This document shows positions 36,796 through 45,909 of a stretch of DNA of 64,000 bases, piece after piece. The notes under the pieces were generated by a model, which had not been told where the DNA came from, searched no databases, and was given only the letters and a program-made list of their open reading frames with translations. The translations under genes were made by a program, and so were the position numbers. Position 1 is the stretch's first letter. Each line of letters starts with the position of its first letter. The stretch comes from Desulfoglaeba alkanexedens ALDC (GTDB lineage Bacteria; Desulfobacterota; Syntrophobacteria; Syntrophobacterales; DSM-9756): contig NZ_CP040098.1 in assembly GCF_005377625.1 (NCBI RefSeq), positions 558,001-622,000 of the forward strand. Reading direction: 5' to 3'.

Positions 36796-38301
36796 TCAGT
36801 CCCAACGATGCTCTTCGGCTTCTTTCACCCAGAAAAGCTTGCGGAAGTGGTAGCCGTAGACCAGCATGGTCACCACATCGGCGAAGGCTTCCCGGGAATG
36901 GAGGAGGGTTTCCTTGATCAGGCGCCAGTAGTATTTCCGGCTGGAACGGTTGTCCCGGATGCCCAGGTACCACACGGAGCGCAACAGCGTCAGGATGTCG
37001 TTTTTTTCGAGGGCGCTCTTGGCCCTGGGCCGATAGTCCCTGAGAAACGCGCGTATCCGCTGATAGTAGACTTCCGGGGAATAGATGGTGCTCATCACCC
37101 ACCGGTAGCCGTTCACCAGGAACTCCCGATCCATCTTGGGGATGAAGTTGAGTGTCCCCTCGGTATCGGTGTTGTCTCCGGAAGTCTTGAAGAGCAGCCG
37201 CCCTTCCCGTTCCAGCCGCTTGTAAAGACGACTCTTGGGGACCGCGGTCAGGAGCCCGATCATGGCCGTGACCACCCCGGAACTCTGAATGAACTGAACC
37301 TGCCGCTGGAAGATGTCCGGTGGATCGTTGTCGAAGCCGATGATGAACCCGCCCATGACCGCCAGGCCGTGATTCTGAATGATCCGTACCGAATCCTCCA
37401 GGCTTCGCCCGAGATTCTGAAGCTTGCCGCATTCCTTGAGACTCTCAAGCGACGGGGTTTCCAAGCCCAGAAAAACCTTGTTGAATCCGGCGGCCACCAT
37501 GAGCTCCATCAGTTCTTCGTCATCGGCCAGATCCACCGAAGCTTCCGTGAAAAAACTCAGGGGCTTTTTGAGGCTCTTCTGCCAGGCAATGATATCGGGC
37601 AGCAGGGACTTCACGTGTTTCTTGTTCCCAATGAAATTGTCGTCCACGATGAAGACCGATCCGCGCCAGCCCCGCTGGTAGAGAGCGTTCAACTCGCGGA
37701 TGATCTGCTCATTGGTCTTTGTCCGGGGCACTCGGCCGTTCATCACGATGATGTCGCAGAATTCACAATTAAACGGGCATCCCCGGGAATACTGGATGCA
37801 CATGCTGGCGTAGTCTCTGAACCGGATCAGGTCCCAGGCCGGAACCGGCGTGTCGTGAAGCGAAGGATGAAGGTCCGTGCTGTAACGCCGCTTCAGGCTC
37901 CCGGCCTCCAGGTCTCGGACAAGCTCCGGGAGGATACATTCGCCTTCCCCCTGGGCCACGCTGTCCAGTTCCGGGAAATCGTCCGCGTAACCGTTGAACA
38001 GCGGGCCTCCTCCAATGACGGTTCTGCCCAGAGCCTTGCACCGGCCGATAACCTCGCTGGCCGATCCTCGCTGGGCGATCATGGCGCTCACGAACACACA
38101 GTCGGCCCACAGGATGTCTTGATCCCGAAGAGGCCGGACGTTCATGTCCACCAGGCGCTTGGTCCAGTGATCGGGTAGCATGGCGGCCACGGTAAGGGCA
38201 CCCAGCGGCGGAAAGGCGGCTTTCCGCTTAGCGATACGAAGCGCGTGCTTGAAGCTCCAGAAAGTCTCTGCCACTTCAGGATACACAAGAAGGATCTTCA
38301 T
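36796..38301 (-). CDS. B12-binding-domain radical SAM protein (DUF4070 type)
   Basis: A 501-residue protein. The N-terminal cobalamin-binding-like domain (MKILLVYPEVAETFWSFKH, LVDMNVRPL, VIGGGPLFNG) precedes a radical SAM core with the cluster motif CPFNCEFCD near residue 180. The rest (IFLGLETPSLES-like strand, FIIGFDND) is typical, and the C-terminal part resembles DUF4070. Members include lipid and hopanoid methyltransferases and heterocycle-modifying enzymes. The substrate is unknown. The ATG at 38301 is chosen because it begins the B12 domain; the frame extends to 38469. The gene stands alone. Confidence 0.85.
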   Translation of the reverse strand: MKILLVYPEVAETFWSFKHALRIAKRKAAFPPLGALTVAAMLPDHWTKRLVDMNVRPLRDQDILWADCVFVSAMIAQRGSASEVIGRCKALGRTVIGGGPLFNGYADDFPELDSVAQGEGECILPELVRDLEAGSLKRRYSTDLHPSLHDTPVPAWDLIRFRDYASMCIQYSRGCPFNCEFCDIIVMNGRVPRTKTNEQIIRELNALYQRGWRGSVFIVDDNFIGNKKHVKSLLPDIIAWQKSLKKPLSFFTEASVDLADDEELMELMVAAGFNKVFLGLETPSLESLKECGKLQNLGRSLEDSVRIIQNHGLAVMGGFIIGFDNDPPDIFQRQVQFIQSSGVVTAMIGLLTAVPKSRLYKRLEREGRLLFKTSGDNTDTEGTLNFIPKMDREFLVNGYRWVMSTIYSPEVYYQRIRAFLRDYRPRAKSALEKNDILTLLRSVWYLGIRDNRSSRKYYWRLIKETLLHSREAFADVVTMLVYGYHFRKLFWVKEAEEHRWD

Positions 38302-38529
38302 GGCGACTCTCCTCTCTTCCGGAACGGGCCGGCTTCCATCGCGGGATTGAAAAGATCCACGATTGGCCGAGGCTCGCAGGGAATCCATAAGTGCATGCAT
38401 TTTTGCGGATGCCGGGTCAGCTCCGGCATAACGAACGGGATCGGCTGAGAGGTCTCTGCGCACTCTCAAGGGTTGCTTCCCTCTCGGTTGACTTAAAACA
38501 TGCCCCGCGAATCCTGTCCATTGAAAAGA

Positions 38530-38558
38530 TTGACTTGCGGCTCACTCGAGGGTAGCCT
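38530..38558 (+). promoter_or_regulatory. Sigma70-type promoter for the ACT-domain gene
   Basis: TTGACT (38530-38535) and TAGCCT (38553-38558) are separated by 17 bases, about 90 bases upstream of the ATG at 38646. The rest of the 38302-38645 gap shows no gene. A second TTGACT near 38487 lacks a matching -10. Confidence 0.5.
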
Positions 38559-38645
38559 ATTCGTCTAGACCATGCTCTGAACCCGCTTTCCGCGGCGGTT
38601 CCCCGGCGCTTACGTCTAAAAAGAATTTTCCCGAGGTCGAATCCC

Positions 38646-39197
38646 ATGAGCAAGGTCGTCATTTCCGTCATCGGCTCTGATCGCCCGGGTATCGTTGCCG
38701 CCGTCTCCCAGGTGCTCTTCCAGAACCGCTGTAACATCGAAGACGTGAGTCAGACCATCCTTCAAGCCGAATTCGCCGGCATTTTCATTGCCTCGATACC
38801 CTCGGATCTGGTTTTGGAGACCCTCTTGGCCGAGCTGCGCCGCCGTCTGGATCCCATGGGCCTCTCCGTGATCGCCAAGACGGTGAAAGCACAGAAAGCT
38901 TGGGCCCCGCCGCCCGGCGAACCGTTCGTCATCACCACCATCGGCCCGGACCGCCTGGGCCTGGTGGCCGGGATCACCGAAATCATGGCGCGATTCGACG
39001 TGAACATCACGTACCTCAAGGCGGCCTTCCGCGGGGGAGACGATCCGCACCGAAACATCATGATTTACGAAGTGGACATTCCCGCAACCATTGACCAGAG
39101 CGCCTTCCGGCAGGCGCTCCGCCGCCGCGCCGAAGACCTGGGGCTCGAACTGAGTCTTCAACACCGGGACATCTTCGAAGCCATTCACCGGGTATGA
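38646..39197 (+). CDS. ACT-domain protein, glycine-cleavage-repressor-like (GcvR type)
   Basis: A 183-residue protein with two ACT domains. The first begins VVISVIGSDRPGIVAAVSQVLFQNRCNIEDVSQT (residues about 3-75). The second begins FVITTIGPDRLGLVAGITEIMARFDVNITYLKA (about 93-170). ACT domains bind small ligands, usually amino acids. No DNA-binding domain is present. It is followed after about 50 bases by a DUF711 gene, an association seen widely in bacteria and archaea. Confidence 0.85.
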   Translation: MSKVVISVIGSDRPGIVAAVSQVLFQNRCNIEDVSQTILQAEFAGIFIASIPSDLVLETLLAELRRRLDPMGLSVIAKTVKAQKAWAPPPGEPFVITTIGPDRLGLVAGITEIMARFDVNITYLKAAFRGGDDPHRNIMIYEVDIPATIDQSAFRQALRRRAEDLGLELSLQHRDIFEAIHRV

Positions 39198-39249
39198 GCG
39201 AACGCCGCAGCGGCCGCAAAGACCCGGGAACCGGAAGGGAGACCCGTGC

Positions 39250-40623
39250 ATGCTCACCGACCGTGAAGTCCTTTCAACGCTTGAGATGCTCAAGAGCGAA
39301 CACCTGGATGTCCGAACGGTGACGCTCGGCATCAGCCTCTTCGACTGCGTCTCCGACGATTCCGGGCGCTTCCGTGAAAAGGCCGCTGCCAAGATCCACA
39401 GGCTGGCCCGAGACCTGGTGCCGGTCTGCAACGAAGTCGGAGACAGGTACGGGATTCCGGTGGTGAACAAGCGCATCGCCGTAAGCCCCATATCCAACGT
39501 GGCGTCGTCTTTCGCCGCAAAGGAACTGGTGGAAGCGGCCCGGACGCTGGATGCGGCGGCCAGGGACGTCCACGTGGATTTCATCGGAGGCTTCAGCGCC
39601 CTGGTGGAAAAGGGATTCACCCACGGGGACCTCACCCTGATCGAAGCCATCCCTGAGGCGCTCGCCGCCACCGAGCGGGTCTGCTCTTCGGTGAACGTGG
39701 CGTCGACCCGGGCCGGCATCAACATGGACGCGGTCTATCTCATGGGCCAGACCATCAGGCAGGCGGCGGAACTCACCGCCGAAGCGGACGGCATCGCCTG
39801 TGCCAAACTCTGCGTTTTCGCCAATATTCCTTCGGACATTCCCTTCATGGCGGGAGCCTACCTGGGCGTGGGCGAACCGGAGGCGGTCATCAACGTGGGG
39901 GTGAGCGGCCCCGGCGTGGTTAAGAAGGCCATTGACCGGGCGCTTTCAGCCAACCCCGGGCAGGACCTGGGAAAACTCTCGGAAATCATCAAGCGGACGG
40001 CTTTCAAGGTGACGCGGGTGGGCGAGCTCATCGGCCGGGAAGTGGCCCATCGCCTGGGGGTGCCTTTCGGAGTGGTGGACCTGTCGTTGGCCCCGACCCC
40101 CAACGTGGGCGACAGCGTGGGGGAAATCTTCCAGAGCCTGGGGCTCAAGAGTATCGGCGTTCCCGGATCGACCGCGCTCCTGGCACTCCTGAACGACGCG
40201 GTCAAGAAAGGCGGCGCTTTCGCCAGTTCCTACGTGGGCGGCCTCAGCGGGGCGTTCATCCCCGTGAGCGAAGACCTGAACATCTCTGAAGCGGCACGCC
40301 GGGGCTTCCTGTCTCTCGAGAAACTGGAAGCCATGACCAGCGTCTGTTCAGTCGGCCTGGACATGGTCGCCCTCCCCGGCGATATCACCGCGGAAACCCT
40401 CGCGGCCATCATCGCGGACGAGATGGCCATCGGCGTCATCAACCGCAAAACCACCGCCACCCGGCTCATACCGGTTCCCGGGAAGCGGGCGGGCGACAAG
40501 GCCTTCTTCGGAGGACTGTTGGGCGAAGCCACCATCGTCGCCGTGCCCAGCAACGGAGCCTCCAGCGGGTTCATCCGGCTGGGGGGCCGTATCCCCGCAC
40601 CCATTCACAGCCTCAACAATTGA
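39250..40623 (+). CDS. DUF711 (UPF0210) family protein, PFL-like
   Basis: A 457-residue protein with SPISNVASSF, VNVASTRAGINMDAV, NIPSDIPFMAGAYLGVGEPEAVINVGVSGPG and the Gly-rich C-terminus LPGDITAETLAAIIADEMAIGVIN. This family is related in fold to pyruvate-formate-lyase-like barrels, but has no demonstrated reaction. It is almost always paired with a small ACT protein, as here. No glycyl-radical motif is present. Confidence 0.85.
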   Translation: MLTDREVLSTLEMLKSEHLDVRTVTLGISLFDCVSDDSGRFREKAAAKIHRLARDLVPVCNEVGDRYGIPVVNKRIAVSPISNVASSFAAKELVEAARTLDAAARDVHVDFIGGFSALVEKGFTHGDLTLIEAIPEALAATERVCSSVNVASTRAGINMDAVYLMGQTIRQAAELTAEADGIACAKLCVFANIPSDIPFMAGAYLGVGEPEAVINVGVSGPGVVKKAIDRALSANPGQDLGKLSEIIKRTAFKVTRVGELIGREVAHRLGVPFGVVDLSLAPTPNVGDSVGEIFQSLGLKSIGVPGSTALLALLNDAVKKGGAFASSYVGGLSGAFIPVSEDLNISEAARRGFLSLEKLEAMTSVCSVGLDMVALPGDITAETLAAIIADEMAIGVINRKTTATRLIPVPGKRAGDKAFFGGLLGEATIVAVPSNGASSGFIRLGGRIPAPIHSLNN

Positions 40624-40740
40624 AGATACGGGGGAAGACTTCGCGGAGACAACGCACCGCACCCCGGATCCCAGAGCGGAAAACCGGCGGCGGCATGATG
40701 CCGCCCACTCCCGGAACCTCGATGCTCCTCCGGCACTCCG

Positions 40741-41307
40741 TCAACCCCCCTCGCCCACTTCGAGAAAATTTCGAAAGGCGGAAGCCGTCCGAGGCCCGAT
40801 CCCATGGATCTCCTCAAGATCCTCCACACGGCCCCAAGGCCTCTCCCGGCGCCTGCCGACAATGGCCGCCGCCCATTCCTCTTTCATCTTCGGAATCCAC
40901 TGGAGGTCTTCTTCGGAAGCGCGGTTGAGGTCGAGTTTTCCGCCCAGGAGCAGCCGTGCCCGGGCACCCAGAGGTTCCAAATGGACCGACCGGAGACCGG
41001 AGGGGGTTTCTTTCAGTCGCAGACCCCACCCATCGCTCAACACCCGCTCCAAGAAGCCCCCGGGCAAGGCCTCCAGGAAAGCTCCATCGACTTCCGCGCT
41101 CTCCAACACGTCTCCCACCGAAACCCCCTCCCCGCGAAATACCCTGACCCCGGGGCGTTCCACATCGCCCGAAAGGGCCGTCACCGTCACGGGAGTCTCC
41201 ACAGGGCGGCCTTGGGACTCCAGCCACTCGGCCGCGATCAAGGCCAGGATCCCCGCAAGGATCAGCAAGGCACCGACCTCGATTCGCGAAATCTCCGCGG
41301 AAGACAC
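40741..41307 (-). CDS. ComEA-like helix-hairpin-helix protein
   Basis: A 188-residue protein with an N-terminal membrane helix (VGALLILAGILALIAAEWL, residues about 11-29). A middle domain of SLBB-like flavour includes VTVTALSGDVERPGVRVFRGEG. A C-terminal HhH pair follows (LDLNRASEEDLQWIPKMKEEWAAAIVGRRRERPWGRVEDLEEIHGIGPRTASAF). ComEA proteins bind DNA during uptake; the topology fits. It may be cotranscribed with the upstream citramalate synthase gene. No other competence genes are in the window. Confidence 0.75.
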   Translation of the reverse strand: MSSAEISRIEVGALLILAGILALIAAEWLESQGRPVETPVTVTALSGDVERPGVRVFRGEGVSVGDVLESAEVDGAFLEALPGGFLERVLSDGWGLRLKETPSGLRSVHLEPLGARARLLLGGKLDLNRASEEDLQWIPKMKEEWAAAIVGRRRERPWGRVEDLEEIHGIGPRTASAFRNFLEVGEGG

Positions 41308-41352
41308 GGCTCCACACCTCCGGCCGGAGGAACGGTTCCAGACTTGGGCGGC

Positions 41353-42942
41353 CTAGGACTCCCCGTTCAGGCCCTTTTCGTCCTTGTACATCTTGTAGTT
41401 CACGCTGTCGACCAGAGCCTGCCAGCTCGCTTCCAGGATGTCGTGAGACACTCCCACCGTCCCCCAGTGGCCCCTGGGGTCGTGGGATTCGATGAGCACC
41501 CGGACCCGCGAGGCCGTCCCGTCACGGCCGGGCAGGACCCGTACCTTGTAGTCGCTCAGTTCCATTTCGCGAAGCTCAGGATAAAACTTCTCCAAGGCCT
41601 TCCGGAGCGCGTTATCGAGAGCGTTTACGGGCCCGAGGCCGAGCGCCGCCGTATGCTCCACCTGCCCGCCCACCCGAACCCGGATGGTCGCCTCCGAAAC
41701 CGGCTCGTCATCTTCACTCAATTTCTGATCCACCACCCGAAAACCGATGAGCTCAAAATATCGCTTGCTGCTGCCCATGGCCTTGTTGATGAGCAGCTCC
41801 AAGCTCGCTTCCGCCGCTTCAAACTGGAACCCTTCGTGTTCCATCTGCTTGATTTCATTGAGCACTTCCAAGGCCACGGGATCCGACGACGACAGGTTGA
41901 TGCCGAACTCCTCGGCCTTGCGCTTGATGGTCGCCCGCCCAGAGAGGTCCGAAACCAGGAACCGACGTCGGTTGCCAACCAGCGAAGGATCGATGTGTTC
42001 GTACGTCCGGGGATTCCGCTCCACCGCACTGATGTGCACCCCGCCCTTGTGAGCGAAGGCGCTGCGGCCCACGTAGGGCTGGTAACGGTTGGGCGGAACG
42101 TTGGCCAGTTCCAGGATAAAACGGCTCGTTTCCCGCAGTTTTTGCAGTTTCTCCGGAGGAACACAGGGCACGTTCATCTTCAGGCAAAGGTTGGCGATGA
42201 TGGAACACAGGTTGGCGTTCCCGCACCGCTCCCCTACTCCGTTGAAGGTACCCTGCACCTGGACGGCCCCCATCTCGACGGCGGCGAGCGAATTGGCCAC
42301 GGCCAGGTCCGCATCGTTGTGAGCGTGGATACCCAGCGGCATCCCCGGAAATCGTTCCTTGACCACCGCCATGATCTCGCGGATGGCGCCGGGGAGGTTT
42401 CCTCCGTTGGTATCGCACAGGACGAGGCATTCCGCCCCGCCTTCCACCGCCTTCTCCAGAGTAGCCAGGGCGTAATCGCGGTCGGCGCGAAAGCCGTCGA
42501 AGAAGTGTTCCGCATCGTAGAAGAGCGTCTTCGCTTGAGGCCGCAGGTACGCGAGACTGTCCCGAATGATCTCCAGGTTCCGCTCCAAGGTGGTGTGCAG
42601 CGCATCCTTCACGTGAACGGTCCAGCTCTTTCCGAAGATCGTCACCACGGGGGTCTGGGCTTTCAGAAGTTCCTTCAGGTTGGCATCGTTGACAGGCGTC
42701 TTCATCGGATGATGGGTGGCCCCGAAAGCGGCGATTTGCGCCTGCTTGAACTGGTAGTTCCGTATCTCTTCAAAAAATCCCCGGTCCTTGGGATTCGATC
42801 CGGGCCACCCCCCTTCAATGTAATGAATCCCGAACTCGTCAAGCTTCAACGCTATCCGGATCTTGTCGGAAAGGGAAAGATTGAAATCCTCCGCCTGCGT
42901 TCCATCACGCAGCGTCGTGTCGTAGATTTTGACTTCCTGCAT
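41353..42942 (-). CDS. cimA: Citramalate synthase
   Basis: A 529-residue DRE-TIM enzyme condensing pyruvate and acetyl-CoA to citramalate for isoleucine synthesis. The motif YDTTLRDGTQAEDF is intact, as are LVLCDTNGG, HAHNDADLAVANSLAAVEMGAVQVQGTFNGVGERCGNANL and SAFAHKGGVH. The C-terminal leucine-feedback-like domain begins near residue 395. The AEDF form after DGTQ is the CimA pattern, not LeuA. The start at 42942 has GGAGAGG 5 bases upstream; the frame extends to 43005. It is downstream of a divergent HD-GYP gene. Confidence 0.93.
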   Translation of the reverse strand: MQEVKIYDTTLRDGTQAEDFNLSLSDKIRIALKLDEFGIHYIEGGWPGSNPKDRGFFEEIRNYQFKQAQIAAFGATHHPMKTPVNDANLKELLKAQTPVVTIFGKSWTVHVKDALHTTLERNLEIIRDSLAYLRPQAKTLFYDAEHFFDGFRADRDYALATLEKAVEGGAECLVLCDTNGGNLPGAIREIMAVVKERFPGMPLGIHAHNDADLAVANSLAAVEMGAVQVQGTFNGVGERCGNANLCSIIANLCLKMNVPCVPPEKLQKLRETSRFILELANVPPNRYQPYVGRSAFAHKGGVHISAVERNPRTYEHIDPSLVGNRRRFLVSDLSGRATIKRKAEEFGINLSSSDPVALEVLNEIKQMEHEGFQFEAAEASLELLINKAMGSSKRYFELIGFRVVDQKLSEDDEPVSEATIRVRVGGQVEHTAALGLGPVNALDNALRKALEKFYPELREMELSDYKVRVLPGRDGTASRVRVLIESHDPRGHWGTVGVSHDILEASWQALVDSVNYKMYKDEKGLNGES

Positions 42943-43088
42943 GGACCTCTCCAAAGTCGCGATGGGGAAAGGGTTTGAGGCGACCACAGTAAGGTATGGT
43001 TTCATGCCGCGGGACGGGAGCCCCGCAGCGCGACAGGCGGCGGTCTTCCGCAGCCGCCGCGTGAATACAGGTCATCGGCGACCGTGTT

Positions 43089-44114
43089 TTATGATCCCAG
43101 AAACTGCACGAATTTGTAAAGAAATTTTGCGTCGAAGGAGGCCATCATCTGGTCCTGCATGAGCTTGAGGGCCTTGAAGGGAGAGATGGCGCTTTTGTAC
43201 GGGCGGCGCGTGGTGAGGGCGTCGAAGCAGTCCACGATATGGGCGACCCGGGCGTATGGGTGGATGCTTTCCCCGCTGAGCCCCTCCGGATAGCCGTTGC
43301 CGTCCATAGATTCGTGATGCCGCAGCACGATTTCCAGGACCGATTCCGTGACCTCCGCCAGCCCCTGCAGCTGGTCATGGCCCAGCTTGGGATGTTCCTT
43401 GATCTTTTCAAATTCCTGGGCGGTAAGCGACGCAGGCTTCAGGAGAATGCGGTCGTCGATCCAGATCTTTCCGATATCGTGGAGGAGCCCGCCCTTACCG
43501 AGCTCGGCGGTTTCCGTTTCGTCCCAGCCCAAGTACGCGGCGAAGGCCATGCCGAGCAGGCAGACCTGGACGGAATGGGTGTAGGTCTGGTAATCCTTTG
43601 AGAAAACCGCATAAAGCATTCTCGCCGTCACGGAATCGCGCTGCAGGTGCCGTGCCGCCTGTTCCGTCCAGCGGGAAACGTCCTGAAGCGTTTCCAAGTC
43701 GTGTGGTTGAGAAAAGATCCGGCTCACCAGGAGTTCCGCCTGGCCGTAGAGCATCCCGCTCTTTTCTTCACCGCTCATCTCCGATGAATCGAGCCGATTC
43801 TCCACGAACTCTTCCATGTACGCAGTGAGTTCGTGGTAGTCCGCTTCCTCCACGTAAAGAACGGTAACCTGCCGCACACGCAGCGTTTCCCACCATTGCT
43901 CGGAATAGAACTGCCCGCGGTCGAACACCTTGACGAACTTCGGAACCGCTTCACCCTTGACCAGGATCGGCAGGTGGAATTCACAGGGAAGACGGATCCC
44001 CGGCCACAGGTGCGCGACCTTGACAGGAATATAGCCCCTTGCCGCTTCACCAAGGTTTCCGTTGAAGGGACGTGACGACGCCTGCCTCAGGTTGAGCAAC
44101 GGTCCTTCTCGCAC
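43089..44114 (-). CDS. HD-GYP domain phosphodiesterase
   Basis: About 341 residues. The N-terminal half resembles a DUF3391-type region (YIPVKVAHLWPGIRLPCEFHLPILVKGEAVPKFV). The HD-GYP domain contains GLLHDIGKIWID, HPKLGHDQL, VLRHHESMDGNGYPEGLSG and ARVAHIVDCFDALTTRRPYK. Such enzymes hydrolyse cyclic di-GMP. The GTG at 44114 is chosen because GGGAG lies about 10 bases upstream; the open frame continues to 44165. No receiver domain or partner gene is adjacent. Confidence 0.85.
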   Translation of the reverse strand: MREGPLLNLRQASSRPFNGNLGEAARGYIPVKVAHLWPGIRLPCEFHLPILVKGEAVPKFVKVFDRGQFYSEQWWETLRVRQVTVLYVEEADYHELTAYMEEFVENRLDSSEMSGEEKSGMLYGQAELLVSRIFSQPHDLETLQDVSRWTEQAARHLQRDSVTARMLYAVFSKDYQTYTHSVQVCLLGMAFAAYLGWDETETAELGKGGLLHDIGKIWIDDRILLKPASLTAQEFEKIKEHPKLGHDQLQGLAEVTESVLEIVLRHHESMDGNGYPEGLSGESIHPYARVAHIVDCFDALTTRRPYKSAISPFKALKLMQDQMMASFDAKFLYKFVQFLGS

Positions 44115-44273
44115 GTCATGACCACTCCCGGCCGATGGTTCCCACCAACCGCTCCACCCGGGCATCCGGGGATTGCGGCAAACCCTCTCATATCGTGAAG
44201 TGATACTTCAATCGTCATTCTCGGCCGGAATCTTGAACGCTTTAAGGAAAAACGCCGCCCGCTTTTCTCAGAG

Positions 44274-44656
44274 GGTGCAGATCTTTTGCTTCTTGTTCCC
44301 AAGCTCCAGCTTGGGAACACAACTGTGCAGAAGCTCCAGCTTCGGTGAGGCCGTTCCAAAGCTGGAGCTTGGGAACGAGGGGAATTCTATTTCCCCTCCC
44401 CTTGTGGGAGGGGATTAAGGGGAGGGCAATGTAACTGATTGACATACGTTAATTTTCTCACCCTCACCCCAACCCTCTCCCATCAAGGGAGAGGGGGATT
44501 TTTTGACCTTGTTCCCAAGCTCCACCATCCACCTTGTTCCCAAGCTGGAGCTTGGGAACGAGGGGAAACGGAGCTGACCCGCTTGCTGCTTCAGGGCCAT
44601 CTGGATCTACCTCAGAGGGTCCACTCTGGGTGTCGTTCTAAAAGATCTGCACCCTT
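44274..44656. repeat. Composite REP element, families A and C, bounded by inverted ends
   Basis: It opens with GGGTGCAGATCTTTT and closes with AAAAGATCTGCACCC. Inside are a full family A unit (44292-44380), a family C palindrome (44391-44426), an AT-poor hairpin CTCTCCCATCAAGGGAGAGG (44476-44495) and a second, partial family A unit (44509-44563). It begins a 1.7-kb gene-free field that reaches 45909. Confidence 0.75.
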
Positions 44657-44869
44657 TTTTAAATGTTACGCCTTTGCGGCACCCGCGCCCACCATGGCGT
44701 AACCTCGTTCACATGGAAAAATGCGCGGTTCTGTTGGAAGCTACAGGCTCCTCCGGTATCCGACGAAACGGAAACGCTTTTCCCATCCCCTGGAAGCCGC
44801 CCACCTTTTTGAAACTCCACCCCCGGAAGCTTGGCGTTCACAGCCCCGCCGTCGGCTCTCTAAGAAGCT

Positions 44870-44935
44870 GTCTAAGAACACCCTTCACTCTTCTGGGGAT
44901 GGAGTGTCCCTTTTTTCGCGTAGGGGCGGTTTGCG
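44870..44935. repeat. Dispersed repeat family E, copy 2 (inverted)
   Basis: On the minus strand it reads CCTACGCGAAAAAAGGGACA, then a CATCCCCAGAAGAGTGAAGG block, then GTGTTCTTAGACAGC. It matches the 51842-51899 copy including the outer GCGAAAAA.GGACACT part. It stands alone here, not beside a stop codon. Confidence 0.55.
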
Positions 44936-44987
44936 AACGGCGCTGCGACTCATGCCCTGGAAGGGCTCAGCGGCGCTGCGCCCCTAC

Positions 44988-45140
44988 TTGCCGGCGACCA
45001 GGGTCAACGCGGCATTGCCGGTTTTACGGGTCGCGGGCAAGCCCGCTCCTACCGATAACGAAACACCGGCCGATAACGGAACACCGGGGCGATCCCCTGT
45101 AGGAGCCGGCTTGCCGGCGACCCCGATCGCTGTAGGAGCC
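44988..45140. repeat. REP-like hairpins, family B, three units
   Basis: TTGCCGGCGACC (44990), TCGCGGGCAAGCCCGCTCCT (45030) and GTAGGAGCCGGCTTGCCGGC (45101) are hairpin units in alternating orientation. Between them is a repeated CCGATAACG(A/G)AACACCG phrase (about 45053-45090). Confidence 0.65.
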
Positions 45141-45229
45141 CCGCCCTCGGGCCGATGGGGCGGGGCGGGGCATTGGTGCATATGCATTAAGCTAAGCGCA
45201 TGACGCCACAATCAGGTGGTCGACAACCT

Positions 45230-45353
45230 GGGAGCGCGGGCGTCCCGCCCGCAACTCTTAGGCCCCATGCGTCCACTGCGGGCGAGACGCCCGCGCTCCC
45301 AGGGCCGGACTCCTCGTGGCCGCTCCCTTGCGGCCACGGCCGCTCCTACAGGA
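45230..45353. repeat. Long inverted repeat and adjacent REP hairpin
   Basis: GGGAGCGCGGGCGTCCCGCC (45230) pairs with GCGAGACGCCCGCGCTCCC ending at 45300, around a 25-base centre. GTGGCCGCTCCCTTGCGGCC (45317) then starts a family B hairpin. The following 45354-45909 stretch has no recognisable gene; any promoter for the deacetylase-like gene must lie here. Confidence 0.6.
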
Positions 45354-45909
45354 ATAAGGTATCTCAGGCCGCAAATAGCATGAGCTTGTTTTTGGACAAG
45401 CTTTTAGGGTCCAGTGCCGTGCGATGTGATCTGGAAGCGGAAGGAACCCAACCGCAGTGCTGAAAGAAAGGATCCATCGGGAGCCAGGATCGCCGGCTGC
45501 CATCTTCGATCGGGTTGGGGTTTCCGTCCCCGCCGCGTCACGTGGAATCGCCGAATCGACGTTGCGGACTCTTGACGAGACGAGACGGTCTCTTGTATGG
45601 TGACCGGGTTTTGAGGGGTTTCCAATACCGTTCGAGCCTCACATACCAAAATCGGCCGTTCGAGCGAACGGTTATCGTTGTATCCGCCCTATTTTCATCA
45701 CTTGGAGGCTTTCCGACAAGGGCATTGTTCCCTCCGTGGAAGGGCAAGGCCGGGCAATGGAGCAACGGCCGGCCTCCCGCCCTTATCCGCAGGGAGTGTT
45801 CCGGAACAGACTCCTGAAGAAGGACGGAGTCGGCGCTGGGCACCTCGGGACTTGCCGGCGCGCCGTTCTTTGCCCGTCGGGCCCGCACCCGTTGAGGAGC
45901 CACGCAGCG

